A stretch of DNA of 64,000 bases from Heterohyrax brucei (GCA_028571685.1 CM053166.1:56816111-56880110); one strand, 5' to 3'; shown: positions 11,617 through 23,272, counted from the stretch's first letter. Program-made: numbers and translations. The notes: generated from the sequence alone by a model not told the origin.

Positions 11617-11760
11617 CATAAGCAGCATCCCAGCAGCTGGGAAATGGATAGGTTGTCCCTGAATAGGGATCTGGATACAGTATGACAGTATCTACTACAG
11701 ACCACCCCTTATACATTCTATCCACTTGCTTCTTATAATGTGTTTACTCCACTTGGGAAG

Positions 11761-14700
11761 AGATTCTTCAGGACCCTAGCATCTTGTTTTCTGAGAAATG
11801 TAGTGGGAGAACTATAGCCCCTACTACTGCTTTTGGTTTTGAAACCATAATGGATACTATCTTTCTTCTCTGTCCTCTTTCATAGATTCCCCTCAGCTAG
11901 CATTTCTGTACATACTCACCTTGCCTGATGAAGTGATAAAGACCATTATCTCTGAAAGGTCTGAACCCCGGGTTACCATGTGCTTCTTAGGCTGTAGCTG
12001 CTGTACCTGTCCATTTACTATTAGCACTGTGCATAACAGCACCAAGATATTTCTGACTGGATCATTTGGGAGCCAAACATATCCCCCACTGTCCAATTGT
12101 GTAGCAGCAGCTCCCTCTTCTCCTAATGACCAGGGTCCATGACCACTGCCAGGACAGTGACTCTTCTCCTTGCCTGCTGGTCATTTAGCATAAGGAGCCT
12201 AAGAGACCAGAAGGTCATTTAATGAAAATCTTACTGTCTCTCCTGATGCAAGCATTCCCTTTCTAGGAACCAAGACCTGTAGACCCATAAAGCCTAAAAT
12301 TATGGGGACCAGAAACATAAATTCTCCAAGTCAGTCACTGGGATTGACAGTAAGTGGGGCCACTTTGATTTCTACCTCTTGGTTCCTGGGCCCATATATT
12401 CTACTCATTGAGACAACACCACCACATAATGGCTATTGATTTAGGATACACAGAATGATCTGGAGGATGACGTCTCATCCTTACTGGATATTATCTCCAA
12501 CCAGGTACATCAGTTGCATCATTAAGATTCCAGTCCACTGCTGTCATGCCAACAGCTTCTGGATAGTACAGTATGTGACAGAACCAGAGCATCCTGTGGT
12601 TGTGTGCCCACTGTCACACCTTACTTGGTTTTGAAACCATAACAGATACTCATCTTCCTCCTTTGCCATCTTTTATAGATTCCCCTCAGCTAGCATCTCT
12701 GTTATATACTAACCTAGCCTGGTGAGGTGATAGACTATTATCCCTGAAAGGTCTAAACCCTGGGTTACCATGTTCTTCCTAGGATGTAGGCTATACTTGT
12801 CCATTTACCTTTAACACTGAGTGTAAGAGCATAAAGAGAGTCCCTTTGTCTGAGGTGATGTTATGTGTGATTCCATGTTAGTAGATCAAATGCTCTGTAA
12901 GCCCTCAGGTAGTGGTGCTAGCTGAGGACCAATAGTCTGGAAGGTAAATTCATACTCCAAATATATGTTGATCTCAGTCAAGATGAATCAGTGTCCTTTT
13001 TAGCATGGAAGAGGTTCAATGTATTTAACTTGCTAGCAAGTGGATTATTGGTCTCCTTGAGGGATGGTGCCACATTGGGGGTCAGCTCTGGTCTCTGCTG
13101 CTGGCAGGTTAGATGTTTAACAGTGCCAGTAGCTAGATTAGCCTTAGTGAACTCATGGAGTGGAGTCCATAAATAACTTCTCCCACTGCTGCCATGGCTA
13201 CTTCATTCAGGCACCTGTTATGCCATTGTGCCAGTGTTGGGATGGCTGATAACAGGGAGTGGCTGATGTCCCCTGGCAGAGTCATTTTATCTACTTGATT
13301 GCTTGATTGCCTCTTTTGTGGAAGATGCTTTCAGGTGACATTTATGTATACTATAAAGATCTTCACACTTTGTGCCTACTCCTATAGGTCCAGATCTCCT
13401 GGCCCCTGATCTTCCCGTTTTTCTCCTTCCAGGACTCTGACCAATCAGCCAGGCCATTTGCCACTGCCCACGAATCTCTATATTTTCTTACCTCAGACCA
13501 CTTCCTTTTAGGCACAAGGTAAATTACCACGTGCATCAACCACATTTCTGCCCACTGAGAGGACTTCTCCTCACTTCTGTCTTTCAGTGTCATCTCTGAG
13601 TGGAGCTGTATTGTGGCAGTTTTTGGTTTACATCAACATACTAAGTTGACCCATTGATGAATCAAGCACAGTCTTTTTCTTTATCCATCAGATGGTTATA
13701 AACGACTCCCTATAAGGTATCAGCTGAGGAAAAGATTTTGGTGCAATATAGGTGGATGAATGGGCATCTAGGCCACGTGTTCAAGCAGATTACTTGTACC
13801 CTTTGGTCATACGTATATGTAATCCAAGAGTATCATTCTCATTCAGTGGATTGTTACTGGGCCTGCCCATCTTAATAACCTGATAGGTGTTACAGACCCA
13901 GTTCACAATGGGAAGTACTGGTTACATGATTACCTGATCACCCATATTTAGATGTTTTATCTCTACTAGCCACCACCCATCTCAGTTTGTTGTAGTGTGG
14001 TGGCTTGTGTGATGCTGTGATGCTCATGTATCTTACCAAGACCTTTATCATACTTGTCACTTCTTGTTCATTTGGTGTAACCAGTGTGATGCCATCAACA
14101 TAGTCATCCATGTTATATGGATGCACTATTTGTAGAATGTCTAAATCATCCAGAGACCTTCAGGTTACATTATAAGAGTTGAGAAAGTTAACATAACCCT
14201 GAAGAGAGACTATACATGTCTACTATTGTCCGTATCAAATACACGCAAACCACTAGGGATCGAAAAAATATTTGCCAGATCCATGGCTATATACCATGTG
14301 TTGAAAACAAAGCTACCATACCAGTTGAAGCAACTGCAACTGGAGCTATGTCTTGATTAAATTTGCAGTGGTCCACTCCAGTTTTATTAGAGTCCATTTG
14401 GTGAATTAAATGTGGATATGTTAGAGACCACCAACTCTGCATTCGGCACTAATCTCTGACATGGCCCCAGGGTATGATACTGGTTATGATTCATGGTTAT
14501 GGCTTGGTGTGGGGGGATAAGGGGGGATTATTTCAGAGGCTTCCACCTTGTCTTCCCCACTGTGCTAGCCCTTAACTCCATAAACCAAGGAACCAAGGCA
14601 GCGGTTCTGCTAAACACTAAGTAGGTATGTCCATTCCAGTTAGATATTTGAGGACTAGAGAAATTACCACAAGGTAGGTTCATAGACCCAATGGACTCAC

Positions 14701-15240
14701 TATCAGTCAGACCTGGATTAGGAGTGCATTTATTACCTAGTCTCCATATGCTTCTAACTCTCATAGGGGACTCATTATGGAGTTTTGAGTCCCTGATATC
14801 AATGTTCATTCAGACTCTGGGTCCATCAATCTTTGAAAGGCTTGGGTAGTTTTTTGTATGTTTGTTTTTAATACATGGTTACCCATGTAAATGATCTCAG
14901 GTCTTTTTGGTAAAAGGCATTCACCTCAACCAATGAGGGGCCAGAGTTTGATGGATAAGTGCCCCAGCTTCCTTGCTCATCAGCAAGGGCAATTTTGTTC
15001 CAGTCTCTCAGAAAGGCCCCAGTGAGACTGATCCCCAGTTACCCACAGAGGTGACCTGATTGTTAGCTCACCCTTTACTGGCTTTCCTTCTTTCCCTGTC
15101 TCAACTCCCCAACCCCCACTGAGCTTCCTAGAATCACCTCTCAGATGAGCTACTTGTGCCCACATTCTTCTCTCAGGGTGTGCTTCAGGGGAAGAAGACA
15201 ACAGTGCAGAAATAAAGTGACTTGAGAAAGTCACCTCATC
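11761..15240 (-). mobile_element. ERVL endogenous retrovirus, internal region (fossil)
   Basis: Minus-strand remnants in ERVL order. A dUTPase-like end of pol lies at 11893-12096 ('YVWLPNDPVRNILVLL'). Integrase traces follow (zinc-region 'CQQQRPEL' near 13090). RNase H is at 13363-13593 ('EKSSQWAE', 'YRDSWAVANGLADWSESWKE') and RT around 13930-14400 ('DDYVDGITLVTPNEQEV'). The dUTPase after integrase is a hallmark of the ERVL group. Upstream sequence to about 15240 is probably RT/protease or gag. Very old and broken many times. Confidence 0.8.
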
Positions 15241-16354
15241 TCTTCTTGATTTTCAGTCCCTTACAGCCTCATCACCTCCCAGAAAGAGAGACTAGTCTGT
15301 TTGCACAGTTTTGCAGAAAAGATTCCAGCAGCTTCCGTGGTTACCTAGTCTAGTATACCATTCTCATTGCCAGACCTTTGCTTTTTATTTGCAACCCTCA
15401 ATTCCTCCTGCTGTAATTTAAAACCACTTCATCACCTGAGGATCTTTTCCCTTCTCTAAGATATGGAGAAAAGCTGACCACCAGCTTGGGTGTAAGAGCC
15501 CCTTACACACTAGAGCACGGGTATTAATTTTACTTCTCCAAGTTGAATAATCCAGGTTCTTTTCACCATTGCCCATCAGTCCCATTTTCAAGGCTTTTAA
15601 TCATCTTTGTGGCTGTAAGCTGTCACCTCCAGCTGCTCACCCGAGACTGGCCTGCAGGCTCCTGGAGACCACCAGATGCATGTCTTAACCCAGAAAAGTT
15701 CACAGGAGGGGAGGTGCTCTGGCTGCTGTAAATCACACTCTCCCTCTCCTCCTCCCTAAAGTGGGAGAACAAGCCCCAGCTTGCTGGTGAAAGCCATAAA
15801 ACTTCTCTTCTTTCAAGAGCCCCTTTATTTGGGCATGTTCATTGTAGCATGCATGCAAGTCTACCGAGGGCCCATAAAACTTCCTAAGGCTTTGTGCAAG
15901 GTGACTCCACAGGCCTGTGCTTGAGCAATCCCACCTCAAGCTAGCAGTGACACTGTTGCTGGCTTTATCCAGCGAGATGAGCTGGCCTCGGTTTGCCTTC
16001 TGATTTGTTCATTAGCTTTACAAATGGATTTTGAGGCCAGACAACCCCTCCTAAAGCTGAATACTGAATCAGTGGATGCTCAAGGATTTCCCAGGGAACT
16101 GCAGGGCTCTACGATCTCCATGGAGATTTTCAAGCAATTCACCTCAGGGGAAAATCCGTGGCTGCCCTTGAAGGGTGAGCCTGCACCCAAAGGAAGCTGG
16201 GCCATCCTCTGTCAAGTGGGCAAAGGAATTTTGTGTCTTGCCCTTGCCAGCATGGTCCAGTGCTTTGTTCCTGAGAAGTGCCAGATATTCTTGCTGCCTG
16301 TGATGGTGAATTCACGCCAGCATCACTGCAGCATTGTGAACCAGAACCAGTGAC
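15241..16354. other. Unassigned DNA
   Basis: No recognised repeat or exon. An open frame of 109 codons at 16024-16353 (plus) has no motif I know. I do not call it a gene. Confidence 0.4.
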
Positions 16355-16548
16355 CAATAAGTTGACTCTGAGCCGTTTTTAACACCATGTGAGTTAGAGT
16401 AGCACTGTGCTCCACTGGATTTTGAATAGATGATTTTTCAGAAGTGAATCACCAGGCCTTTCTTCCAATGTGAATCTGATGGACTCAAACTTCCAACCTT
16501 TCAGCTAGCAGCAAGCTTGTTAAACATTTGTACCATCTATGGTGTTCT
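16355..16548 (-). mobile_element. AfroSINE (long form)
   Basis: Antisense copy with 'agaagtgaatcaccaggcct' and 'tccaacctttcagctagcag'. Diverged. Confidence 0.8.
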
Positions 16549-16703
16549 TTCTTTGGGAGAGTAAAGCTCAATCAAAGCCAATCAGCAGGAGGTTAACATT
16601 ACTTAGTGGTCAAGGGAATGAGGCTTCGAATAGCCCAACAATAGAAAATATAAACAAATCAGGAATATTGACACAATGGAATGTAAAAGCATAAAGTACA
16701 GAT

Positions 16704-17420
16704 ACTATCTTAGTCTGAGTTCTCTAGAGAAACAAATCCAGTAAAACATATAAATGTATCTAGAGAACCCAGTGCCATTGAGTCAATTCTGACTCAGAGC
16801 AAACCTATAGGACAGGGTAGAACTTCTCCATAGAGTTTCCAAGGAGCACCTGGTGTGGATGTAAGCTGCAGACCTTCTGGTTAGCAGACGAAATAGTTAA
16901 CCACTACGCCACCAGGGTTTCTGTATCTAGAGAGAGAGAGATATTAAGGAAATAGCTCATACAGTTGTAGAAGCTGAAACATGGGTCAGGCTGAAGGCTT
17001 CTCCTAATTTGCATAGCCACAGGGGCTGGCAAACCCAAGATCAGCAAGTCAAACAGTAGGGCTGTGGCTCACAGGCTGCAAAGAATGAGGAATCCCAAGA
17101 TCAGAGGCAAGACGGCAGGTAAGCTGCTTGAATTCTAAGAACTGCAGGTCAGACAAACAGGAGCCAGCTGCAGGATCCAGAAGGAAGAAAAGCCCCTGAG
17201 CCCTGCCAGAAAGTTCACCTACGCTGTATGCAGGCCACACCCCCAAGGAAACTGTCTTTCAACTGATTGGCTACTCAGAGCAGATTACATCATGGAGGTG
17301 ATCACATTACATCTGATCTCATCATAGAGGTGATTGCATCACTACATGACTGCCAAACTACATAACTGCAAAAACACTGAGAATCATGGCCCAGTCAAGT
17401 TGACACGCAACCTTAGCAAT
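16704..17420 (-). mobile_element. MaLR-like LTR, split by a SINE
   Basis: Antisense LTR fossil starting 'cttagtctgagttctctaga' and containing 'attaaggaaatagctcatac' and 'tcatggcccagtcaagttga'. Contains a SINE at 16767-16921. Confidence 0.6.
16767..16921 (-). mobile_element. AfroSINE (short form)
   Basis: Antisense copy flanked by the duplication 'gtatctagaga'. Confidence 0.9.
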
Positions 17421-17719
17421 CACAGATACACACAACAAACGTGGCTGAATTACACATACATTATATTGAGTGAAAGAAGCCAGACATGTAAGAGTAAATA
17501 CTACACGATTGCATTTATATGAAGTTTAAATGACACAAAACTTAATCTATGGTAGTAAAAGTCATAATAGCGGTTACCTAAATGGGAGGGGGTATTGAAT
17601 AGAAAAGAACACAAGGGAACTTTCTGAAGTGATGAAAATGTTCTACATGTTGATTTGGGTGGTTATTATACATATACAAAAAGTAATCAAGCTGTCCACT
17701 TAGAAACTGTGTTAGCTGC

Positions 17720-18264
17720 TGCCTTAATTATCTAGTGCTGCTATAACAGAAATACCACAAGTGGATGGCTTTAACAAACAGAAATTTGTTCTTTCACAGC
17801 CTGTGAGGCTAGAAGTCTGAATTCAGGGTGCCAGCTCTGCTGACTCTGGAGAAAAGTCCCTGTCATAAAGCTTCCCTTGGATCTAGGAGCTTTTTAGCAC
17901 AGGGGCTCCTGATCCAAAAGATGTGCTCCATTCCTGGCTCTTCTTTCTCAGTGGTAGAAATCCCTCTCTTGTCGCTTCTCTCTCCTTTTTATCTCTTATA
18001 AATAAATGGTCACACAGGCCACACCCCAAGGAAACTCCTCTTACATCAGGATCAGGGCAGTGATCTGAGTAAGGGTGTTGCATCCCACCCTGATCTACTG
18101 TAACATAACCTAATCTTGCCTCATTAACTACAGGCAGAGATTAGGATTTTCAACAAGCAGGAAAATTATAGCAGATCACAAAATGGAGGACAATTACACA
18201 ATACTAGGAATCATGGCCTAGTCGAGTTGACACATATTTGGGAGGGACACTATTTAATCCATGG
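17720..18264 (-). mobile_element. MaLR-type solo LTR (lineage-specific family)
   Basis: Antisense LTR fossil from 'cttaattatctagtgctgct' to 'ggacactatttaatccatgg'. Same family as the LTRs at 25.4 and 63.5 kb. Confidence 0.75.
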
Positions 18265-18530
18265 AAGTTACCATCAACTCAGTTCTGGCTCATGATGACT
18301 TCATAACAGAAGGAAGCATTGCCTAGTCCTACCCCATCTTCGTGATCAATGGTATATTTGAGTCCATTGTTGTGGCTATTATGGCAATCAATCTCACTGA
18401 GGGTGTCCCTTATTTTTGCTGATCCCATATTTTACCAAATATAATGAACTTCTCTAGCAACTGGTCTTTTCTGATGATATATCCAAAGTAAGTGAGCTGA
18501 AGTTTTACCATCCTCACTTCTAAAGAGCAT
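18265..18530 (-). mobile_element. RTE/BovB-type LINE 3' fragment
   Basis: Antisense RTE 3' end: 'tctcactgagggtgtccctt' near 18392, then 'ccaaagtaagtgagctgaag'. 5'-truncated and diverged. Confidence 0.75.
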
Positions 18531-18585
18531 TCTATGCACTTTACTGCATGTAAATTTTTCCTTAGGATAGTACTGGGAGGTATTA

Positions 18586-19006
18586 GTGGTTGAACTGTGT
18601 CATCCCAAAATGTCTGTTGTAATCCTAACCCTTAATATCAGAAGACATAATCCCATTTGGGAATAAGGTTTTTGGTATGTTAATGAGGCCATATCACTCA
18701 GTGTCGGGCTTTTCTTAAACTTACTTTTGCGATATAAAAAGAGAAGATTAGGTACAGAGAAGCAAGTACAAACAGAGGTGAAGGCACCTGCCAGGTGGGA
18801 GATTGCCAAGGAATGAAAGAATGTCACGTGTATAGAAACTGAAAGAAATCTTCCCCCAGAGTAGGCAGAGACAGTGATCCTTCCCCCAGAGCTGCTACTC
18901 TGAATTCAAGACTTCTAGCCTCCTAAACTGTGAGAAAATAAATGTCTGTCCTTTAAAAGCACACATTTGTGGTATTTCTGTTATAGCAGCACTACTAGAC
19001 TAAGGC
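18586..19006 (+). mobile_element. MaLR-type solo LTR
   Basis: LTR fossil from 'ttgaactgtgtcatcccaaa' to 'tatagcagcactactagac'. Confidence 0.75.
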
Positions 19007-19019
19007 AGGAGATAAAGCA

Positions 19020-19205
19020 CAGGCTTTGGAATTAAATAATCATGCATTAAAATTCTAGTTCTGCCACTCATTGGCCATCTTTTGGTCAGGTTATTTAACC
19101 TCTTGAAAACTTCGTATCCAAAGAAAACTAATTGGTGGTACCTCATAAAGTTATTGTGAGAATGAAATACGATAATACCCAGCACACACTAAGAGCTCAA
19201 TATTT
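19020..19205 (+). mobile_element. MIR SINE
   Basis: Matches MIR core and tail: 'attctagttctgccactcat', 'gttatttaacctcttgaaaa', 'agttattgtgagaatgaaat' and 'aagagctcaatatttagtac'. Confidence 0.85.
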
Positions 19206-20184
19206 AGTACTAAATGTCATGGGTAAGCCAGGCACAGAGGGCCAGTCCATATTGGGACAGATCAGAAGGCACCAGGAGAGGTAGTTTCCACAAGATAAAA
19301 TCAACAGAATACTTGACACAACTATTTTGAGAGGAGATTTAAACATCTGGTGACAAGTTTGTAGTTTTAAGTGTATAGAAAACTAAGAAACCAAAAAGCT
19401 AGACAACTGTCAACCCCAGGGAAAAGTTGTGCAAGAAATAATTCACTATATGGTTCAGCTGTATAAAGTATTCACAGACATGATATGATAAACACTGAAT
19501 ATTTATCCAGTTAAAAGTACACTATAACCATATTGGAAGCATAAAGGAGGAGGAGGAACAAGAGGACACACATATGTGGAAAGGACAAAAGAAATAAAAA
19601 AAATTTTAAACCAAGAGTGGATAATGGATTAAGAATTATGCCTCAATCTGACCAACATAGTGAAAGATATTTTAATCCATTAAAAATTAAATTTGCTTTA
19701 AAAAAAGATACAGTGATAACATTGTTAAAGTGCAACAACCACGAGGCTTTAGGGTTAGCTCATAGTCATCTGGACAAGCTGCCAAAGTTCAGAAGGCACA
19801 GAAATTTCTAGAAGCTGAAAAATAAAAATTTCTATGTATTTTACCCTGGGGTTAGGTCAAAAAAAAAAAAAAAAGTAGTAAACAAATGTGAAAATATCTG
19901 CCTGTGTCCAATCTATGGCAGAGATAAAGTGATATGTAGGTGGTGACTCTCAGAAAGAATGCAGCTGACATTGTTTATTCCCCTAGTTTGGCAGATGCAA
20001 TGTGGAACACACCTACATCATGAAGCTGAGGTTATGGCTGAGGGTCTATAACACAATGGAAGCTTATCCACCCTGGGTTGGGTGGTTCTAAATAATTTCT
20101 GTGGTCAAATTTGGGAGATCTCTTTCTAATAGGACAGCAATAAACCATTTACAAACCACTTTGTAACTTTATAGCTTATCCTTC
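19206..20184. other. Unassigned DNA
   Basis: No gene or repeat recognised. A run of A at about 19859-19875 may be the tail of an unrecognised insertion. Confidence 0.4.
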
Positions 20185-20440
20185 AGTGTGGATTAAGACT
20201 AAACCTGAAGAAAAAATCTTTACAACTGGACCAATAAGCAACATCATGATAAACAGAGAAAACACTAAAGTTGTCAAGGATTTCATTTACTCGGATCTGC
20301 AATCAATGTCTATGGGAGTGACAGTCAAAAAATCAAATAACATATCGCACTGGGCAAATCTGCTGCAAAAGACTTCTTTCAAGTGCTATAAAGCAAAGAT
20401 GACTCTTTGAGGACATCTTTAAGATGTGCTGACACAAGCC
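20185..20440 (+). mobile_element. RTE/BovB-type LINE ORF fragment
   Basis: Encodes a degraded version of the RTE region between RT and C-terminus ('TGPISNIMINRENTKVVKDF', then 'LQSMSMGVTVKKSNNISHWA'). First of three RTE pieces in the same orientation. Confidence 0.75.
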
Positions 20441-20459
20441 ATGTTCTACTGTTATTCCT

Positions 20460-20649
20460 AAGGTTTTACCAGACAATTCCTTTCAGACGTAGACTGCTGG
20501 GTCCTGCTTCCTAGTCTGTCTTAGTCTAGAAACTCAGCTGAAACGTGTCTGCCATGGGTGACGCTGCTGGTATCTGAAAATCGGTGGCACAGCTTCCAGC
20601 ATCACAGCAACACACACACTCCACAGTACCACGAACTGAGAGAGAACAA
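20460..20649 (-). mobile_element. Afrotherian SINE-like fragment (extended form)
   Basis: 'agtctgtcttagtctagaaa' and 'ccatgggtgacgctgctggt' match the extra middle segment of the extended SINE seen at 37477-37828. It sits between two RTE pieces. Confidence 0.55.
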
Positions 20650-21386
20650 CCTTGCTTGCTGAAAGTGAGTATTTGAAACACTGATGAAGATCAAAGACCA
20701 CAGCTTTTAGTATGGGTTGTACCTCAGTATCAAGAAAACAAAATTCTCATAACTGGACCAGTAAGCAGCATCATGACAGAGACGAAATCAAAGCTGCCAA
20801 AGATTTCATTTTACTTTTTTCCACAATCAATAAACACAATAGCAGCAGTCAAGGAGTCAAAAGGTGCATTGCACTGGGAAAATCTGCAGCAAAGTAACTC
20901 TGTAAAGTGTTGAAAAGTAAAGATGGCATTTGAAGACTAAGGTGCACCTGACCCAAGCATCATATGCATGCAAAAGCTGGACAATGACTAAGGAAGACAG
21001 AAGAAGAACTGATGCCTTTGAATTGTGGTATTGGAGAAGAATATCAAATATGCCACGGACTGACAAAAGAACAAACATATCTGTTCTTGAAGAAGTACAA
21101 CCAGAGTGTTCCTTGGAAGCAAGAATGGAGAGATTGCACCTTACATACTTTGGACATGTTGTCAGGAGGGATCAATCCCTAGTTTAGGACATCATGCTCG
21201 GTAAAGTAGAGGGTCAGTGAAAAAGAGGAAGACCCTCACCAAGATGGATTGACAGAGTAGCTACAACAATGGGCTTAAGTGTAAAAATGATTGTGGGCAT
21301 GGCCCAGGACCTAGTAAGGTTTTATTCTGTTGTTCATAGGGTCACTATGAGTCAGAACTGACTCAACAGCACCTAACAACAATAAT
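20650..21386 (+). mobile_element. RTE/BovB-type LINE 3' end
   Basis: RTE C-terminal coding region (frame at 20930-21187: 'SYACKSWTMTKEDRRRTDAF', 'LTYFGHVVRRDQSL') followed by the 3' end 'gtcactatgagtcagaactg' and an AACAAT-type tail near 21380. The C-terminus of the family lies in other frames, so the copy is broken. Confidence 0.9.
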
Positions 21387-21832
21387 GACCCAAGCCATGG
21401 TGTTGCCAATAGCCTCATATGCATGCAAAAGTTGGACAATAAATAAGGAAGACCAAAGAATAATTGATGCCTTTGAATTACAGTATCAATGAAGAATACT
21501 GAATATACCACGGACTGCCAGAAGAACAAACAAATTTGCCTTGGAAAAAATATAGCCAGAATGCTATTTAGAAAGGATGGTGAGACTTTGTCACACATAC
21601 TTCAGACCTGTTATCAGGAGGGACCAGTTCCTGGAGGAGGACATCATGCTTGGTAGAGTCAGTGAAAAGAAGGAAGACCTTCAGTGAAATGGACTGACAG
21701 AGTGGCTGCAACAATGGGCTCCAGCGTAACACGGATTGTGTGGATGCTGCAGGGCTGGGCAGTGTTTTGTACTGTAGTACATACGGTTGCTATGAACTCT
21801 TGTTGGTTAACTCAACTGCGCCCTAACAACAA
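21387..21832 (+). mobile_element. RTE/BovB-type LINE 3' end (tandem copy)
   Basis: Begins directly after the tail of the previous copy with 'gacccaagccatggtgttgc' and repeats the same C-terminal region and tail ('ccctaacaacaataac'). Independently diverged. Confidence 0.9.
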
Positions 21833-21859
21833 TAACCGTCAAAGTGTTATCACATACGT

Positions 21860-22003
21860 TAACCAATTTGACCTTTACCGTAATCCTGCAGATAGGGAAG
21901 AGGTTATTCTTTCCAGCGGTGGTGAAAGCTGAAGCTAAGGGAGGTTAAATGACATACCATTGGTCACAGTTAACTGGGGGTAGAACCAAGGTTAGAACCA
22001 AGG
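21860..22003 (-). mobile_element. MIR SINE fragment
   Basis: Antisense MIR-like: 'gctgaagctaagggaggtta' then 'catacc.ttggtcacagtta'. Forms most of the left arm of the inverted repeat described separately. Confidence 0.6.
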
Positions 22004-22020
22004 TGTATTAGTTTTGTCTG
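21886..22020. repeat. Left arm of a long inverted repeat
   Basis: Reads as the near-exact reverse complement of 23147-23272, including MIR-derived sequence plus the terminal bases of an LTR ('tgtattagttttgtctgg'). It carries an extra 12-bp tandem copy of 'ttagaaccaagg'. Confidence 0.85.
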
Positions 22021-22035
22021 GAGGTATAACACATC

Positions 22036-22204
22036 GGAAACCTTGGTGGTGTAGTGGGTTAAGTGCTATGTCTGCTAACCAAAATGTTGACAGTCAAATT
22101 CACTGGGTGCTCCTTGGAAACTCTATGGGGCAGTTCTACTCTGGCCTCTAGGGTCGCCATGAGTCGGATCCAATTCGATGGCAGTAGCTTAGGTTTTGTT
22201 TTTC
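22036..22204 (+). mobile_element. AfroSINE (short form)
   Basis: 'ggaaaccttggtggtgtagt' head to 'tccaattcgatggcagtagc' tail. Confidence 0.9.
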
Positions 22205-22230
22205 TATCTGTATATAGCAGATCACCACAA

Positions 22231-22425
22231 AGGCCCTGGGTGGTGCAATTGTTAAGCACTCAACTACTAGACAAAAAAGGGACACTTCAAACCCAACCGG
22301 AGGCCCCTCAGGAAGATAGGCCTGGTGACCTGCTTCTGAAAGGTCACAGCCTTGAAAACCCTAGTCTGCACACATGGGGTCATCACGAGTTAGAATCTAC
22401 CAGATGGCAACTCACAACAACAACA
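22231..22425 (+). mobile_element. AfroSINE (long form)
   Basis: 'aggccctgggtggtgcaatt' head, long-form middle and a CAA-rich tail. Flanked by 'agatcaccacaa'/'agattgccacaa'. Confidence 0.9.
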
Positions 22426-22643
22426 GATTGCCACAAATTTAGCAACTTAAAATCATATCCATTTATTAGCTCATGGTTCTGCAAGTCAGAAACCAGGGCA
22501 CAGCGTAGATGGATTCTTGGCTCAGGTTCTCACAAAGCTGAAATCAAGGTGTCAGCCAGGTCTGCAATCTCACCTGGAGCTCAGGATCTTCTTTCCAGCG
22601 TATTTAGGCTGTTGACAGAATTCAGTTCCTCGCAGTTGTAGGA

Positions 22644-22814
22644 TAAACAAACAAACAAACAAAAAACCCACCGCTGTCGAGTCCATTCTGACTCACTGCT
22701 ACCCTGTAGGACAGAGTAAAACTGCTCCACAGAGTTTCCAAAGAGCACCTGGCAGATTGAAACTGCTGACATTTTGGTTAGCAGACGTAGCACTTAACCG
22801 CTACCCCACCAGGA
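22644..22814 (-). mobile_element. AfroSINE (short form)
   Basis: Antisense copy preceded by an (AAAC)n tail and ending 'ccccaccaggaaggtcc'. Confidence 0.9.
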
Positions 22815-23146
22815 AGGTCCCTGTTTTTCTCCTGGCTGGCAGCCTGGGGTTGCTCTCAGCTCCTAGGGGTTGATTTCACACCTCTGCCACACACTCTCCT
22901 CTATTTTCAACGCCCACATTGGAGAATATCCCTTGCCTCAATTCCTTCTTGGGAGTTGAAACTTTTTACTTAGAAGAGCCAAGTACCTTTTAAGGGTTCA
23001 TCTGATTAGGTCAGGCCCACCCAGAATAATCAATGTTTCTTAAAGTCAGCTGTATAATACAACATAACATAATCACAAGAGTGATATCCCATCATATTTG
23101 TAGGTCATCCTCAAAGGAAGGAAATTATACAGAGCATGTACACCAG

Positions 23147-23272
23147 CCACAGAAAACTAATACACCTTGGTTCTACCCCCAGTTAACTATGTGTCCAATG
23201 GTATGTCACTTAACCTCCCTTAGCTTCAGCTTTCACCAACAATGGAAAGAATAATCCCTTTCTTATCTGCAG
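23147..23272. repeat. Right arm of a long inverted repeat
   Basis: Starts with an LTR terminus in sense orientation ('ccacagaaaactaatacacc') followed by the MIR-derived sequence, the mirror image of 21886-22020. About nine bases in ten match. The arms are 1.1 kb apart. Confidence 0.85.

Larger units (their letters stand above)
7985..11760 (-). mobile_element. ERVL 3' LTR region (MLT2-like), split by L1 and SINE
   Basis: Fossil LTR/3' region of the ERVL copy that continues to the right. The two outer parts (7985-8169 and 11238-11760) are joined by the duplicated target 'gatggctctttg', showing they were contiguous before the L1 arrived. 'agcagcatcccagcagctgg' near 11620 resembles the MLT2/ERVL 3' region. 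Old and broken. The exact LTR boundary is not certain. Confidence 0.5.
16590..17712 (+). mobile_element. L1M LINE 3' end, split by an LTR
   Basis: L1M sequence at 16590-16703 ('atggaatgtaaaagcataaa') resumes at about 17420 ('attgagtgaaagaagccaga' near 17465) and runs through a 3' UTR to about 17712. A MaLR-type LTR occupies the middle. Confidence 0.65.
22004..23158 (-). mobile_element. MaLR-like LTR with three SINE insertions
   Basis: Antisense LTR fossil. The 3' terminus is at 22004; body sequence follows at 22426-22643 ('tagcaacttaaaatcatatc', 'gctgaaatcaaggtgtcagc') and 22815-23146. SINEs at 22036-22204, 22231-22425 and 22644-22814 interrupt it. Confidence 0.6.

Noticed and set aside
11893-12096. 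dUTPase-like frame as a host DUT gene copy
   Set aside because: It matches the ERVL-type dUTPase context (after integrase and RNase H), not the cellular DUT gene.
16024-16353. 109-codon open frame as a small gene
   Set aside because: No recognisable domain, no splice or promoter context, and a length reachable by chance in this amount of DNA.
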